Numbered from the stretch's first letter, positions 24,969 through 34,601 are shown. The stretch: 64,000 nt of DNA from Dyadobacter arcticus (GCF_011762185.1 NZ_JAASQJ010000002.1:62001-126000), one strand, 5' to 3'. The notes: generated by a model from the letters alone, not told the origin. A program made the numbers and translations.

Positions 24969-25436
24969 TTAACGTTGATATAAAACATCAACTTTGACTA
25001 ATTCCTCGAAACCAGATACAAGTTTCATCGGATCAACCAGAGGTAATAACGCTCCGTGAAAAGCTGTTCCCTTAGCGACTGAGTCGATAAGACCTCTCGC
25101 CGTTGAATAAGATAAATCAAAGATTGAAAGCATCAATTCGGCATTCTGTATTTTGTGATCCGCTAGACCAAGCACAATGTCAATGTTGTTAATTTTGAAG
25201 ACAGTACCTATGGTCGTTTCCAGTTTGATAGAATCTCTATCAGCATTTTGATGATTGGCCAAGATTTCTATTTTCCATGTGATCATTAGCAATCTTAAAT
25301 CACCAGTTTCTATTTGAACTTTAAACTTGTCACACTTGAAAGAATAAGATGCTATTAATTCTTTGGCTATGGTGTTATCTATGGACAACTTATCCAGGCT
25401 GGCGTCAATTATTTTGATATCGACATTATTTATCAC
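24969..25436 (-). CDS. SecB-like chaperone of a toxin-antitoxin-chaperone system
   Basis: A 155-residue protein starting at GTG 25436, overlapping the antitoxin stop as GTGA. The C-terminal half, SYSTARGLIDSVAKGTAFHG followed by LLPLVDPMKLVSG, resembles the SecB pattern of an Arg-containing helix, a GT turn and a P..(N/D)P.. loop. The N-terminal half is beta-rich, as in SecB. In known TAC systems a solo SecB-like chaperone binds the antitoxin and prevents its degradation, so loss of chaperone function frees the toxin. It is the last gene of the operon. Homology is by pattern only. Confidence 0.72.
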   Translation of the reverse strand: MINNVDIKIIDASLDKLSIDNTIAKELIASYSFKCDKFKVQIETGDLRLLMITWKIEILANHQNADRDSIKLETTIGTVFKINNIDIVLGLADHKIQNAELMLSIFDLSYSTARGLIDSVAKGTAFHGALLPLVDPMKLVSGFEELVKVDVLYQR

Positions 25437-25837
25437 AACGATTCTGATAGAGAATATTCCACGAATTTGTTTACCCTTTCGGTTTTAAGATATGGCACGT
25501 TCAGGTTATCTAAGCAATTTTCACAATCAACCAATTCGGCTGTTGGATTTTTATCGATGTACTCAAATGAAATATTATCCAGATTGTCACTTATGACTGC
25601 CATGATAACTTCTTCTAAAATAACTTCTAGGTGGGTAATGGTTTTAATGGTGAAATTATGAGTCCCAGAAAGCCATTTGCTTACCTCGGACTCATTTTTG
25701 CCCAATATATCTGCAAACTGCCTTTGACTTAACCCTTTTCGAGTAAGAATTTCAAAAATTCTGTCTGAAATGTCAAAGCTCTTATCGACAAATCTGCCGA
25801 TTGATTTATCATCTGTTATTGAGTCTAGTCTAGTCAT
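25433..25837 (-). CDS. XRE-family antitoxin (HigA-like) with C-terminal extension
   Basis: 134 residues. Residues about 28-80 form an HTH (EILTRKGLSQRQFADILGKNESEVSKWLSG, HNFTIKTITHLEVIL). The last about 50 residues, after the HTH, form a polar extension (VDCENCLDNLNVPYLKTERVNKF) where TAC antitoxins carry their chaperone-addiction segment. The gene starts 2 nt after the toxin stop and overlaps the SecB-like gene by 4 nt, so the three are one operon. It should neutralise the toxin and repress the promoter. Confidence 0.82.
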   Translation of the reverse strand: MTRLDSITDDKSIGRFVDKSFDISDRIFEILTRKGLSQRQFADILGKNESEVSKWLSGTHNFTIKTITHLEVILEEVIMAVISDNLDNISFEYIDKNPTAELVDCENCLDNLNVPYLKTERVNKFVEYSLSESL

Positions 25838-25839
25838 TG

Positions 25840-26304
25840 TTAAGATATGTCTACAAAAAGCTCCCCGAACAAATCCATTCCGTCGAAGGAGTATATGATA
25901 TCCCTGTCTTTAATTTTCTCCACAAAAGCCTCGTCCACTGCGTTCATCAGTTCCATAGCGGCGTTGGTTTCCTGCCCATCTTGCGCTGTTTGACCTCTCT
26001 TCTCCCCGCCGCCATCTAAAATGATGAGATTGTCGTGACAACGGATACAATAAATTCTCAATTTTGAGAAGTGAGCTGGTCCGGCATTTGCCCTTCTTTC
26101 ATGCCTAAAATAATGCTCTTTCGCGCCGCGATCTTCGAGGTTCCTAATCCAATTCTTAATGATTAGAATATCCTCTTTAAAACCTGCCTGCCAATATTTT
26201 TTCAAGAAACTATCTGTCTCATTTTCAGTGTTTTCAGCAAATCTGACTGTATAGATGGATAGTTTTCTGTTTTTAGAATACTTCTGAAAGTGTATACGCT
26301 TCAC
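25840..26304 (-). CDS. RelE/HigB-like toxin of the TAC operon
   Basis: 154 residues, starting at GTG (26302-26304), first gene of the three-gene operon. The core SKLRIYCIRCHDNLIILDGGGEKRGQTAQDG resembles the RelE/HigB-like toxins found beside XRE antitoxins: a beta-strand with RLF-like start, an ILxGGxxKTxxTxQ-like turn, then helices. It is longer than classic HigB (about 90-110), with an N-terminal extension and a C-terminal helix-strand pair. It is probably a ribosome-dependent mRNA interferase. Catalytic residues were not assigned. Confidence 0.7.
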   Translation of the reverse strand: MKRIHFQKYSKNRKLSIYTVRFAENTENETDSFLKKYWQAGFKEDILIIKNWIRNLEDRGAKEHYFRHERRANAGPAHFSKLRIYCIRCHDNLIILDGGGEKRGQTAQDGQETNAAMELMNAVDEAFVEKIKDRDIIYSFDGMDLFGELFVDIS

Positions 26305-26326
26305 TTATAAGTTAAGTTCAAATATA
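26303..26326 (-). promoter_or_regulatory. Promoter and operator candidate of the TAC operon
   Basis: TATATTTG on the minus strand (26319-26326) is a perfect match to the Bacteroidota -7 box TAnnTTTG. It sits just upstream of the perfect 10-nt palindrome ACTTATAAGT (26303-26312), which overlaps the toxin start and could bind the antitoxin. Confidence 0.5.
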
Positions 26327-26515
26327 GAGCAATTATTTAGATCTTAAATATGGCCAAAGTCTAATAACTTGCCATCACAATGGGTAATCCGTTTATTATC
26401 CGGAGATCCAAAGGGCACCGGCAAAAGTCGATTGAGCCGGGTGGGTAAAACTTAATATGAAGTTTGTCGCCGGAAGTCTTAGATTTACGAGGTCATTCAA
26501 CCGTTCCCGAGACTT

Positions 26516-26731
26516 ATGAAAGGAAAGAAAAAAGAACTTGCGCTCCAGATCGTTTCGATCGTTAACACTAAACTCAGCGAGGCAGAGCAGGCTTCGAAGA
26601 AGCTGAGGAAAATGGTCGGAAAAGTAGCAAAGAAGCTTGCTAACAAGATTATTAAGGTTGAAAAACGGGCTACCAAGAAAAGCAAAAAACTAGCTGAGAA
26701 AGAGCAAACCGGCGGTGAAGTGGTTGCCTGA
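26516..26731 (+). CDS. Small Lys-rich basic protein (histone H1-like composition)
   Basis: 71 residues with about 20 Lys in the pattern SKKLRKMVGKVAKKLANKIIK and KRATKKSKKLAEKEQ, ending in a short acidic tail. Such composition suggests nucleic-acid binding, similar to small histone H1-like or Hc1-like proteins of Bacteroidota, but no domain is recognised. It converges with the esterase gene (its stop abuts 26732). ATATGAAGTTTG upstream (about 26455) could be part of its promoter. Confidence 0.6.
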   Translation: MKGKKKELALQIVSIVNTKLSEAEQASKKLRKMVGKVAKKLANKIIKVEKRATKKSKKLAEKEQTGGEVVA

Positions 26732-27484
26732 TCACAAATACAACTTGACCATCTCTCGCCAGTAGCGCGGGCGGTGGGCCTCTTCTTCCCAGATGAACAA
26801 GTTATGAGGTACGCCGATTGCGTTCAGAGAGTCGCTTAATCGCTTGTTATCAGGCAGAAATGAATCATCCTGCCCGATGGCCAGTGTGATGTCGAGGTTT
26901 CGCAATTGCTTCAATAACTTTTTATCACTTATCCTGGGGACAAAGTGATTGGGCATATTGAAGTAGATGTTTTCGTCGAAATAACCGTCAAAAAGGTCGG
27001 CGAAGAATGGCAGCGGTTTGGTTAAATCGTAGCGCGCGCTCATACCCACAATTTTGTTGAAAATTTTGGGGTTTTTCAAACCAATGTTGACGGCGTGATA
27101 GCCTCCCAGGCTGCAACCGGCTACCGCGAGTTGCTTTTCTTTGTTCCTTTGTTTTACGAAAGGAATGACTTCATTCAAAATATACCTTTCATATTGCAAA
27201 TGCCGGAGGATTCGCTCACGAGGCGGTTTATTTGAATAAAAACTTTCCTCATCAATGCTGTCGACGCAAAAAACCTGAACCTCGCCGGAGGTAATTTTCT
27301 CACGCATGGCATCAATGATCCGCCAGTTTTCCAGGTCATAAAAATGAGCTGCCCTGGTAGGAAAGAATATAACGGGTACGCCCTCTCTACCGAAAACCAG
27401 CATTTCCATATACCTGTTCAGGTTTGGGCTAAACCATTTTTGGTATTCCCTTTCCATGATCGCAGCTTCTTGTGAGCTTACCAT
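26732..27484 (-). CDS. Alpha/beta-hydrolase esterase
   Basis: 250 residues, cytoplasmic. The nucleophile elbow G-C-S-L-G-G (VAGCSLGGYHAVNIG) marks a putative esterase/esterase D-type alpha/beta hydrolase. A C-terminal His (EEEAHRPRYW) and an Asp near LAIGQDDSF complete a plausible triad. The start at 27484 overlaps the end of the SGNH gene by 7 nt, which suggests coupled translation; Met10 (27457) is an alternative. Confidence 0.85.
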   Translation of the reverse strand: MVSSQEAAIMEREYQKWFSPNLNRYMEMLVFGREGVPVIFFPTRAAHFYDLENWRIIDAMREKITSGEVQVFCVDSIDEESFYSNKPPRERILRHLQYERYILNEVIPFVKQRNKEKQLAVAGCSLGGYHAVNIGLKNPKIFNKIVGMSARYDLTKPLPFFADLFDGYFDENIYFNMPNHFVPRISDKKLLKQLRNLDITLAIGQDDSFLPDNKRLSDSLNAIGVPHNLFIWEEEAHRPRYWREMVKLYL

Positions 27485-28089
27485 ATCTTAATATCATTGG
27501 GCAGGTTGAGTGACTTCCTGATTATTTTTTTCCATAAATCGTAACCCATTGGGCTCAAATGCAATCCGTCTTGCTCAAAAAGATGTTTATCCGGTGCGCC
27601 TCGTTCATTCAGCATAGCCGGGAAGATATCGATATAATGCTGATGCGGATCCTTTTCAATCTCTTCGCAAATAAGCCGGTTGGCTGTTTTAATCTGGGAT
27701 ATAATCTCCCAGCGTTGCAGGCTCGGCTTAATGCTAATGTAATAGCAGGATATATTGCCAAACTTCTTTTGAATCTGTCCCATCAGCTGCCGATAAAACA
27801 GGCATACTTCCATTGGATTGCGGCCATCGCCCAGATCATTGTCTCCAGCATAAATAACAATGGCATTTGCAGAAGCTATCGGGGCCATGATCCGGTCAAA
27901 AAACCAGGCGCAGGCGGCCAGTGTTGATCCTCCAAAGCCCAGATTAACCGGTTTTATATCTTCGAAATCAGCATATAGCGTTGTCCAGAGATTGATGCTG
28001 GAACTGCCATAAAACACGGTTTCCGGCTGAAATAATAGTTTCTGAGATTCTTTCTCAACCCGTAATACCTCATCTTCATACCAATTCAT
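27478..28089 (-). CDS. SGNH/GDSL-type hydrolase
   Basis: 203 residues without a signal peptide. Block I reads YGSSSINLW (the GDS element is GSS, with the catalytic Ser retained), block II NLGFGGST, block III YAGDNDLGDGR and block V DGLHLSPMGYDLW with the catalytic Asp and His. It is probably an esterase or acetylesterase. It forms an operon with the downstream esterase. Confidence 0.88.
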   Translation of the reverse strand: MNWYEDEVLRVEKESQKLLFQPETVFYGSSSINLWTTLYADFEDIKPVNLGFGGSTLAACAWFFDRIMAPIASANAIVIYAGDNDLGDGRNPMEVCLFYRQLMGQIQKKFGNISCYYISIKPSLQRWEIISQIKTANRLICEEIEKDPHQHYIDIFPAMLNERGAPDKHLFEQDGLHLSPMGYDLWKKIIRKSLNLPNDIKIW

Positions 28090-28218
28090 ACTCGCTTCTA
28101 AATAATCTTAAAGATACGCCTCTAATGTTACCCGGGTGTGAATTGATCATACTAACACTTTAACTAATTTTAAAACTTACAGCACCAATGCCAATATGAT
28201 TGAACACCAACCAGCGAC

Positions 28219-29487
28219 TTATCGTGCAATGTAAGGCCCGTGGACACTTTTGATCTTGCATTCTTCATTGCGATCGTCCAGGATAAAAACGTGATAGCGA
28301 TCGCCGCCTGGTTCCACTCTCACGACGATATGTCCGCTGTCGCTTTTTAGCCTGTCGAGCAGTTCCCCGATCACCAGTTTATTGGGTTCCAGCATATCTG
28401 TTGCGAAAACATCCCTTTCGCCGGGATAAATATTCTGGGAATAAATCCGGTCCAGGACGTCATGCCCAGGGTGATCAGACGACCAGACGGGGATGATTAA
28501 AACCCTCGGCCGCAAGGTTTTCAGCATCATTTCATTTTGGGAATCCCGGTTTCCGTGATGGTCAAGGATCTGCATTTCAACCGGGCCAACGGCTTTCGCA
28601 ACCGGCGTTTCCATATCCTGCCACTGCGGCATGCCAGGCCGTACGATTCCCGGCAGATCGCCGCCGGTGAAATAGTCGAATTTTCCGTAGCTTATCCTTA
28701 ATGCAATGCTGCACATATTCTCACTGGGAAACAGCTGCGGGCTCAATGTTTTCAGATCAGGAAATTGCGCCCTGGTTTCCGTTCCCACCCCCGTCCATAC
28801 CTCGCCATTGGCCGCCACATTGCGTATTTCGAACACGCCCGCATATTTTTTAGGGTTTCTAATCAAAGTAAGCTGATCGTTTCGGCCAGGAGCTGCCTTT
28901 CCAATTTTCATCCCCTTATTTTTCGCATTCCAATCCAGGAAGCTGCGGTAATTGGCCATCGTTTTGGTGTCCGTCACTTTCGGAAATGTATAGTCAGGCC
29001 ATCCGCGATCGATCATTTTTCCAATGGGCAGCCAGTCGCCTACCTCAGTAATCCCCGTCAACATATACGGCCCCTGTTTCGACTTTTTGGAAATACCGGA
29101 AACTTCGCCCATGTGATCGTCATGAAAATGGGTGATCAGCGCATAATCCAGGGATTTTTCTTTGGCCCTAAATTCCATTGCCTTGCTGATGTACCGTGCG
29201 ATCCATTCTCCCGGCTGGCGGGTCGTATCGGGCTTGACTTTGGTATTGCGCGGGCCCATTGTTCTTGGCTCCGTCGGATCCAGGGCACCCGCATCGATGA
29301 GTAGCGTGGTTCCATCCGGCAAAATGAAAAAGGTAGCATTGCCGCCTCCGGTATTGATGTGATGAATATCCAGATAGCCCTCCTTCCATCCGTCCAGAGT
29401 CTGACCGGGCTGCTGCGCGTAGCTTTTAGAAATAAACAATAAGAGAAAGAATATCTGGTATGCAAAAACTGGTACTGCTTTTTTCAT
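28219..29487 (-). CDS. Secreted metallo-beta-lactamase-fold hydrolase
   Basis: 422 residues with a signal peptide (FFLLLFISKSYAQ). The MBL-fold metal motif is THFHDDHMGE (HxHxDH), with a downstream GGDLPG and DHHGNRD. The arrangement resembles ComEC-type MBL domains rather than true lactamases, so phosphodiesterase or nuclease-like activity in the periplasm is more likely. It is divergent from the SusC gene, with 272 nt between the starts. Confidence 0.82.
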   Translation of the reverse strand: MKKAVPVFAYQIFFLLLFISKSYAQQPGQTLDGWKEGYLDIHHINTGGGNATFFILPDGTTLLIDAGALDPTEPRTMGPRNTKVKPDTTRQPGEWIARYISKAMEFRAKEKSLDYALITHFHDDHMGEVSGISKKSKQGPYMLTGITEVGDWLPIGKMIDRGWPDYTFPKVTDTKTMANYRSFLDWNAKNKGMKIGKAAPGRNDQLTLIRNPKKYAGVFEIRNVAANGEVWTGVGTETRAQFPDLKTLSPQLFPSENMCSIALRISYGKFDYFTGGDLPGIVRPGMPQWQDMETPVAKAVGPVEMQILDHHGNRDSQNEMMLKTLRPRVLIIPVWSSDHPGHDVLDRIYSQNIYPGERDVFATDMLEPNKLVIGELLDRLKSDSGHIVVRVEPGGDRYHVFILDDRNEECKIKSVHGPYIAR

Positions 29488-29642
29488 TTCCGGGATTTTT
29501 AATGGGAAGAAAGGACAAAATGCATTGCCCTCAAAAAGACAAATTCGCGCAATATCATGACTATACCAAAGCGAAACCTACGCTTGATGTTATCAAATTA
29601 TTAAATATTAAACCCATTTATTATCAGTGTTTTACGTGGAAA

Positions 29643-29658
29643 ATTTTTGATCAAAAAT
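29643..29658. promoter_or_regulatory. Perfect 16-nt palindrome upstream of SusC
   Basis: ATTTTTGATCAAAAAT is self-complementary over 16 nt and lies about 100 nt before the SusC start, in the divergent intergenic region with the MBL-fold gene. It is a candidate operator; the binding protein is unknown. Confidence 0.35.
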
Positions 29659-29759
29659 GTATCAATAGTACCGGAGAATGCACCAAAACTACTGGCAAAA
29701 ACTTGCATGAACGATTGAATTTTGCTGAACCGTATTCACAAATTCATCTCTGATTTATC

Positions 29760-32700
29760 ATGAAAAGATCTTTATTTAAATTGTTCTCACTGTTTTTGCT
29801 GTCGCACATTTGCCATGCGCAAAATGTAACCGGCCGCGTAACCTCATCCGATGACGGAGCAGCGCTCGCTGGGGTCAGTATTTTAGTAAAAGGCACCACA
29901 AGTGGCACGCTTACCGACAATGAGGGAAACTATCTGATTGCGTCGCCAGCCGATAATGCAGTACTCGTATTCTCCTTTGTTGGCTTTGTTCCAAAAGAAA
30001 TTGAGGTAAAAGGCAGGGGCAAAATTGATGTTTCCCTGGCTACCGACGCTACCCAGCTGAAAGAACTTGTCGTAACCGCGCTCGGGATTGAAAAAAACAA
30101 GAAAGCATTGGGATATGCGACCCAAAGCGTAGACGGAAACCAGCTTATCCAGGCGCGGGAAACAAACCTGGTCAGTTCTCTGGCCGGAAAAGTAGCAGGG
30201 GTTAACATCGTGAGTAATCCATCGGGGATTGGGAGTTCCAGCAGGATCACGATCCGTGGTGAACGTTCATTGAACATTAATAATAATCAACCTCTTTTTG
30301 TGGTCGATGGCGTGCCGATATCCAATAGCTTCACGGGATCCACGGGCGGCCCGGGTGGCAGGAACCAGGATGTGGATTTTGGTAACGGCGCCGGTTTTAT
30401 CAACCCTGATGATATTGAGTCAGTTACCGTCTTGAAAGGCGGAAGCGCTGCCGCATTGTATGGTTCTAGGGCCAATAATGGGGTGATTATTATCAAAACA
30501 AAAACCGGTAAGTCTACAAAAGGCATTGGCGTATCGGTGAACCATACCACCACCTTCGAATCCGTTTTAAAACTTCCAAAATACCAGAATGTGTATGGTC
30601 AGGGATTGGTAGAATTCAATTTTGTGGACGGCAATGGTAATGGTAACCGCGATGGTGTGGACGAAAGTTGGGGGCCAGCCATGAACGGCCAGCTGTTAAG
30701 CCAGTTCGACTCCCCGACCAGCAATGGATTTCGCGGCGGCGACGTGGGTAACCTCTCCCCTGCCATTGGCATTGTGGACCTGAACGCGCAGCTTTTGAAA
30801 CGCGGAACAATACAGGCCACGCCTTGGATCGCCTATCCGGATAATGTGAAGGATTTTTTCGAAACCGGGGTTACCAATACGGATAACCTGGCGGTAAGTT
30901 CCTCGTCGGATAAAGGCGATTTCCGATTGTCTTACACACGTTTGGATCAAAAGGGTTTTATACCTAATACTGATCTTGCCAGAAATACCTTTGCCGTTTC
31001 GGGTGGTTATAATCTCAATAAAAAGCTGAAAATTAATACAGTTGTCAACTACATTGACAATAAAAGCGGTAACCGTCCGAGCCTGAGCTATGGTACCGAA
31101 AACATTATGTACCTATTCAACAACTGGTACAGTTCATCGCACAATACCGCTTCGCTGCGCAATTACTGGCAGGCTGGACGGGAAGGATTGAACCAGTTTA
31201 ACTTCAATTATAATTACCATGATAATCCGTATTTCAATCTTTATGAGAATACAAACGGTCAGGATATCAAACGCATATTCGGCAATGTTGCTGCCAATTA
31301 TGCATTCACAGACTGGCTAAGCCTCACGCTCCGCACGGGAACGGATTACAGTAACGAATTCCGCGACCGCAGAAGAGCGTATAGCACCCAGCGTTACCTG
31401 CTGGGAAGCTACCGCGAAGAGAAAATTGTATTGCAGGAAACAAACAGCGATTTCTTACTAAGCGCCAACAAAGACCTGAATTCCGGCATTTCAATCCAGG
31501 CTTCTGTGGGAGGTAACCTCTTGCGCCAGACCCGCAACATGTCCGACATCAGCGCACCGGAGCTGGCCGTGCCGGGAATTTATTCGCTCGGAAATTCCAA
31601 GGTCGCATTGCAGGCGACCAGTATGCGTTCGCAGAAAAGGATCAACAGCCTATATGCATCTGGCCAGGTTGGTTATAAGGATATGGTGTTTGTGGATCTT
31701 TCGGCCAGGAATGATTGGTCGAGCTCACTGCCGCGTGCCAATCGGAGCTACTTCTATCCGGCAGGGAATGTAAGTCTCATTCTGTCAGATTTGCTTAACA
31801 TTAACAGCGGACCGGTCTCCTTTTTGAAAGCCAGGGTTGGTCTGGCACGGGTCGGAAATGATACCGACCCTTATCAGCTGATTTCAGCATATACCGCGCA
31901 AACGGCGGTGAAAGGATTGCCTTCCTACTCGGAGCTTTCCACACTGGCCAACGCGGAATTGAAACCCGAGATCAGCTCATCATTTGAAACAGGTTTTGAT
32001 CTGCGCCTTTTCAAAAACCGCATTAACCTGGATGTTACCTACTACCTCAGCAATAGCGAAAACCAGATCCTGCCCATTCCATTGTCCAGCACGTCGGGCT
32101 ATAACGCCAAGATTATCAACGCCGGACTGATCCGGAACTGGGGTTCAGAGATCATGCTTTCCACCATTCCGGTTCGGCTTGATAATGGTTTCAAATGGGA
32201 ATTAAATGTAAACCATACAGTGAGCCGCAGCGAAGTGAAGCGGCTTTATACAGATCCTGTTTCCGGGCAGGCGATCAGCAATTACGTACTCGCATCCAGG
32301 TATGTGACGGTGGAAGCCCGCGTAGGCGAACGTATGGGTAATATGTACGGCATCGGATACGAGCGTGTGAGCGCTGACCCGAAAAGTAAATATTATGATA
32401 AAACCGGCCAGTACGTCGGCGAGATCGTCTACAACAATGCAGGAAAGCCTGTTCCAACGACTGAACGTGTCTTACTCGGCAATTACAATCCTGACTGGCA
32501 GGCGGGTATCAGCAACCGTTTTTCATTCAAAGGCATTTCACTCAGCTTTTTGATTGACCATCGTCACGGCGGGTCGTTGTACTCGCATACGCAAACGGTA
32601 GGACGGGAAGGCGGCCGGATCATTGAAACCCTTGAAGGCCGGGCCAATGGTTATGATCTTTCACTGCCTGGCAATGGCGTGATTGGCAAGGGCGTCGTAC

Positions 32701-33071
32701 CGACCAGTGACGCTGGGGGAGCAATAACGGGCTTTACTCCGAACGATAAAAAATTAAGCTCCCGCGAATGGCACACCACCATTACCCTGGGCAGGACATT
32801 ACTGGAACCTGTAATTTACGACGCGACATTTACCAAATTGAGGGAAGTAATTCTGGGCTATGTCGTACCCGCCAGATGGCTTGGAAGCAATTTTCCTGTC
32901 CGGGACCTTTCCATCTCTTTCGTTGGAAGAAACCTGTTCTTGTGGAGCAAAGTGCCGCATATCGATCCGGAAACCTCATCAACCCTTGGCGGTACCGTAC
33001 TTCCGGGTGTAGAATCGACGGCCATTCCGTCGACGCGGAGTTATGGATTCAATATCAATTTCAAATTGTAA
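29760..33071 (+). CDS. SusC/RagA-family TonB-linked outer-membrane transporter
   Basis: 1103 residues. A signal peptide (ending SHICHAQ) is followed by a carboxypeptidase regulatory-like domain (VTGRVTSSDDGAALAGVSI), the SusC linker (LKELVVTALGIEKNKKALGYA) and the plug (SSLAGKVAGVNI, SRITIRGERSL, PLFVVDGVPISN, VLKGGSAAALYGSRANNG). A long beta-barrel completes it. It imports oligomeric nutrients with the SusD-like lipoprotein directly downstream. No glycosidase or regulator is attached, so the substrate cannot be inferred. Confidence 0.95.
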   Translation: MKRSLFKLFSLFLLSHICHAQNVTGRVTSSDDGAALAGVSILVKGTTSGTLTDNEGNYLIASPADNAVLVFSFVGFVPKEIEVKGRGKIDVSLATDATQLKELVVTALGIEKNKKALGYATQSVDGNQLIQARETNLVSSLAGKVAGVNIVSNPSGIGSSSRITIRGERSLNINNNQPLFVVDGVPISNSFTGSTGGPGGRNQDVDFGNGAGFINPDDIESVTVLKGGSAAALYGSRANNGVIIIKTKTGKSTKGIGVSVNHTTTFESVLKLPKYQNVYGQGLVEFNFVDGNGNGNRDGVDESWGPAMNGQLLSQFDSPTSNGFRGGDVGNLSPAIGIVDLNAQLLKRGTIQATPWIAYPDNVKDFFETGVTNTDNLAVSSSSDKGDFRLSYTRLDQKGFIPNTDLARNTFAVSGGYNLNKKLKINTVVNYIDNKSGNRPSLSYGTENIMYLFNNWYSSSHNTASLRNYWQAGREGLNQFNFNYNYHDNPYFNLYENTNGQDIKRIFGNVAANYAFTDWLSLTLRTGTDYSNEFRDRRRAYSTQRYLLGSYREEKIVLQETNSDFLLSANKDLNSGISIQASVGGNLLRQTRNMSDISAPELAVPGIYSLGNSKVALQATSMRSQKRINSLYASGQVGYKDMVFVDLSARNDWSSSLPRANRSYFYPAGNVSLILSDLLNINSGPVSFLKARVGLARVGNDTDPYQLISAYTAQTAVKGLPSYSELSTLANAELKPEISSSFETGFDLRLFKNRINLDVTYYLSNSENQILPIPLSSTSGYNAKIINAGLIRNWGSEIMLSTIPVRLDNGFKWELNVNHTVSRSEVKRLYTDPVSGQAISNYVLASRYVTVEARVGERMGNMYGIGYERVSADPKSKYYDKTGQYVGEIVYNNAGKPVPTTERVLLGNYNPDWQAGISNRFSFKGISLSFLIDHRHGGSLYSHTQTVGREGGRIIETLEGRANGYDLSLPGNGVIGKGVVPTSDAGGAITGFTPNDKKLSSREWHTTITLGRTLLEPVIYDATFTKLREVILGYVVPARWLGSNFPVRDLSISFVGRNLFLWSKVPHIDPETSSTLGGTVLPGVESTAIPSTRSYGFNINFKL

Positions 33072-33105
33072 TCTGGTTTTAAAACGAATGCTATCATTCA
33101 ATACA

Positions 33106-34581
33106 ATGAAAAAAACACTCACCCATGCGCTGCTCATTTGCCTCATTTCAGCGAATGCATGCACGTCCGATTTCGATGAAATCAATAAAGACCCAAACAG
33201 CCCGACGCAGGTTACCATACAATTGCTATTGCCACAGATCGTGCGCGATATGATGAATTCCCTTTTAACCGAAACCTGGGGCATTGGGAACATTGTGATC
33301 CAGCAAACGGCTAAGAACCAATTTGTTAACGAAGACCGATACTTATGGGGCGAACGGAATAATTTATGGAATGCCGTATATGAAAATATGCGCGACGTCA
33401 ATAACATCCTTATTCTTGCAGAAAAAGACAAGCTGGACAACAACAAGGCCGTTGCGCTCATTCTCAAATCCTGGATGTTCTCCATTGCGACGGATGCCTA
33501 TGGCGATATCCCTTATTCGGAAGCCATCAAAGCGAAGGAAGGTGTTCTTTATGCCAAATACGATGCCCAGGAAGATATTTACAAAGGAATCCTGGCCGAT
33601 CTGGCCACGGCCAACACATTGCTATCGACCGGCACAGATGCGATCAGCGGCGACCCGCTTTATGGAGGTAACGCAGCAAAATGGAGAAAGCTGGCCAATT
33701 CATTGCGCATCCGGTATCTCATGCGGATCTCCGATCGCCGCGACGTATCCGCAGACCTCACTGCCATTATTGCGAACCCGACAGCAGCACCGGTTTTCGA
33801 AGGAAATGCGGACAATGGCGTCTACACCTACCTCGCAGCCGCTCCCGACCAATTCCCGGAATATTCCGACCGGATCGGATCATTTAATGAGTACCGTGCC
33901 AGCAAAACAATGGTGGATTGGCTGAAATCCAAAAAGGATCCCCGTCTGAATGTCTTTTTCAGGGCAACGCCTGTGACCGAAAACACGCCTTCCCCAGCCG
34001 ACGATGTTTTCGAAGGTCTTCCCAATGGATTGGACGATGTAGCGGCACAGACTTACAATGGCGGACAGCAATTTCAATCCAGGATCGGCTCGCTTTATTA
34101 TGAAAATTCCATTACACCCGCCGGGCTTTCCATTGCAAAAGGCATTATCATGACCTTCCCCGAATTGCAGTTTGTGCTGGCGGAAGCAGCAGAAAAAGGA
34201 TTGATTAACAAGCCGGCTGAGGCTTACTATAACGCTGGCATGAAAGGTTCATTTGATTTTTACAATGTTGATCCGGGCAATGCCTATTACCAGCAAGCGG
34301 CTGTAGCCTACACCGGAACGAAAAGTGAGAAACTGACCAAGATCGGTGAACAAAAATGGGCGTCGCTGTTTTATACGGGTTTGGAAGCATGGTTTGACTG
34401 GCGGAGAACAAATATCCCTGCGCTGAAACCATCGGCGACCAATCAAAACGAGAACAAGATCCCCGTCCGATTTATCTATCCAATCATCGAGCAGGCATTG
34501 AATGGCGAAAACCGGAAAGCAGCTGTAACGAGGCAAGGTGTGGATAACATCAATACCAAGGTTTGGTGGGATGTGAAATGA
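33106..34581 (+). CDS. SusD/RagB-family substrate-binding lipoprotein
   Basis: 491 residues from the ATG at 33106, which opens a lipoprotein signal (LTHALLICLISANAC). The frame can be read from 33043, but that part overlaps the SusC end and lacks a signal. Signatures DFDEINKDPNSP, LKSWMFSIATDAYGDIPYSEA and WASLFYTGLEAWFDWRRTNIP place it in the SusD-like (SusD_2) group of helical surface binding proteins. It caps the SusC pore. The gap to SusC is 34 nt, so they are one operon. Confidence 0.93.
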   Translation: MKKTLTHALLICLISANACTSDFDEINKDPNSPTQVTIQLLLPQIVRDMMNSLLTETWGIGNIVIQQTAKNQFVNEDRYLWGERNNLWNAVYENMRDVNNILILAEKDKLDNNKAVALILKSWMFSIATDAYGDIPYSEAIKAKEGVLYAKYDAQEDIYKGILADLATANTLLSTGTDAISGDPLYGGNAAKWRKLANSLRIRYLMRISDRRDVSADLTAIIANPTAAPVFEGNADNGVYTYLAAAPDQFPEYSDRIGSFNEYRASKTMVDWLKSKKDPRLNVFFRATPVTENTPSPADDVFEGLPNGLDDVAAQTYNGGQQFQSRIGSLYYENSITPAGLSIAKGIIMTFPELQFVLAEAAEKGLINKPAEAYYNAGMKGSFDFYNVDPGNAYYQQAAVAYTGTKSEKLTKIGEQKWASLFYTGLEAWFDWRRTNIPALKPSATNQNENKIPVRFIYPIIEQALNGENRKAAVTRQGVDNINTKVWWDVK

Positions 34582-34601
34582 GGTGAGGCAGATATCCAAT
34601 G

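Noticed and set aside
28765..29304. 179-codon plus-strand frame
   Set aside because: Antisense to the MBL-fold hydrolase with intact metal motifs.
28219..29487. Reading the MBL-fold protein as a beta-lactamase
   Set aside because: It lacks the B1 Cys ligand block and resembles ComEC-type MBL domains; only the gene at 59860 has the full B1 ligand set.
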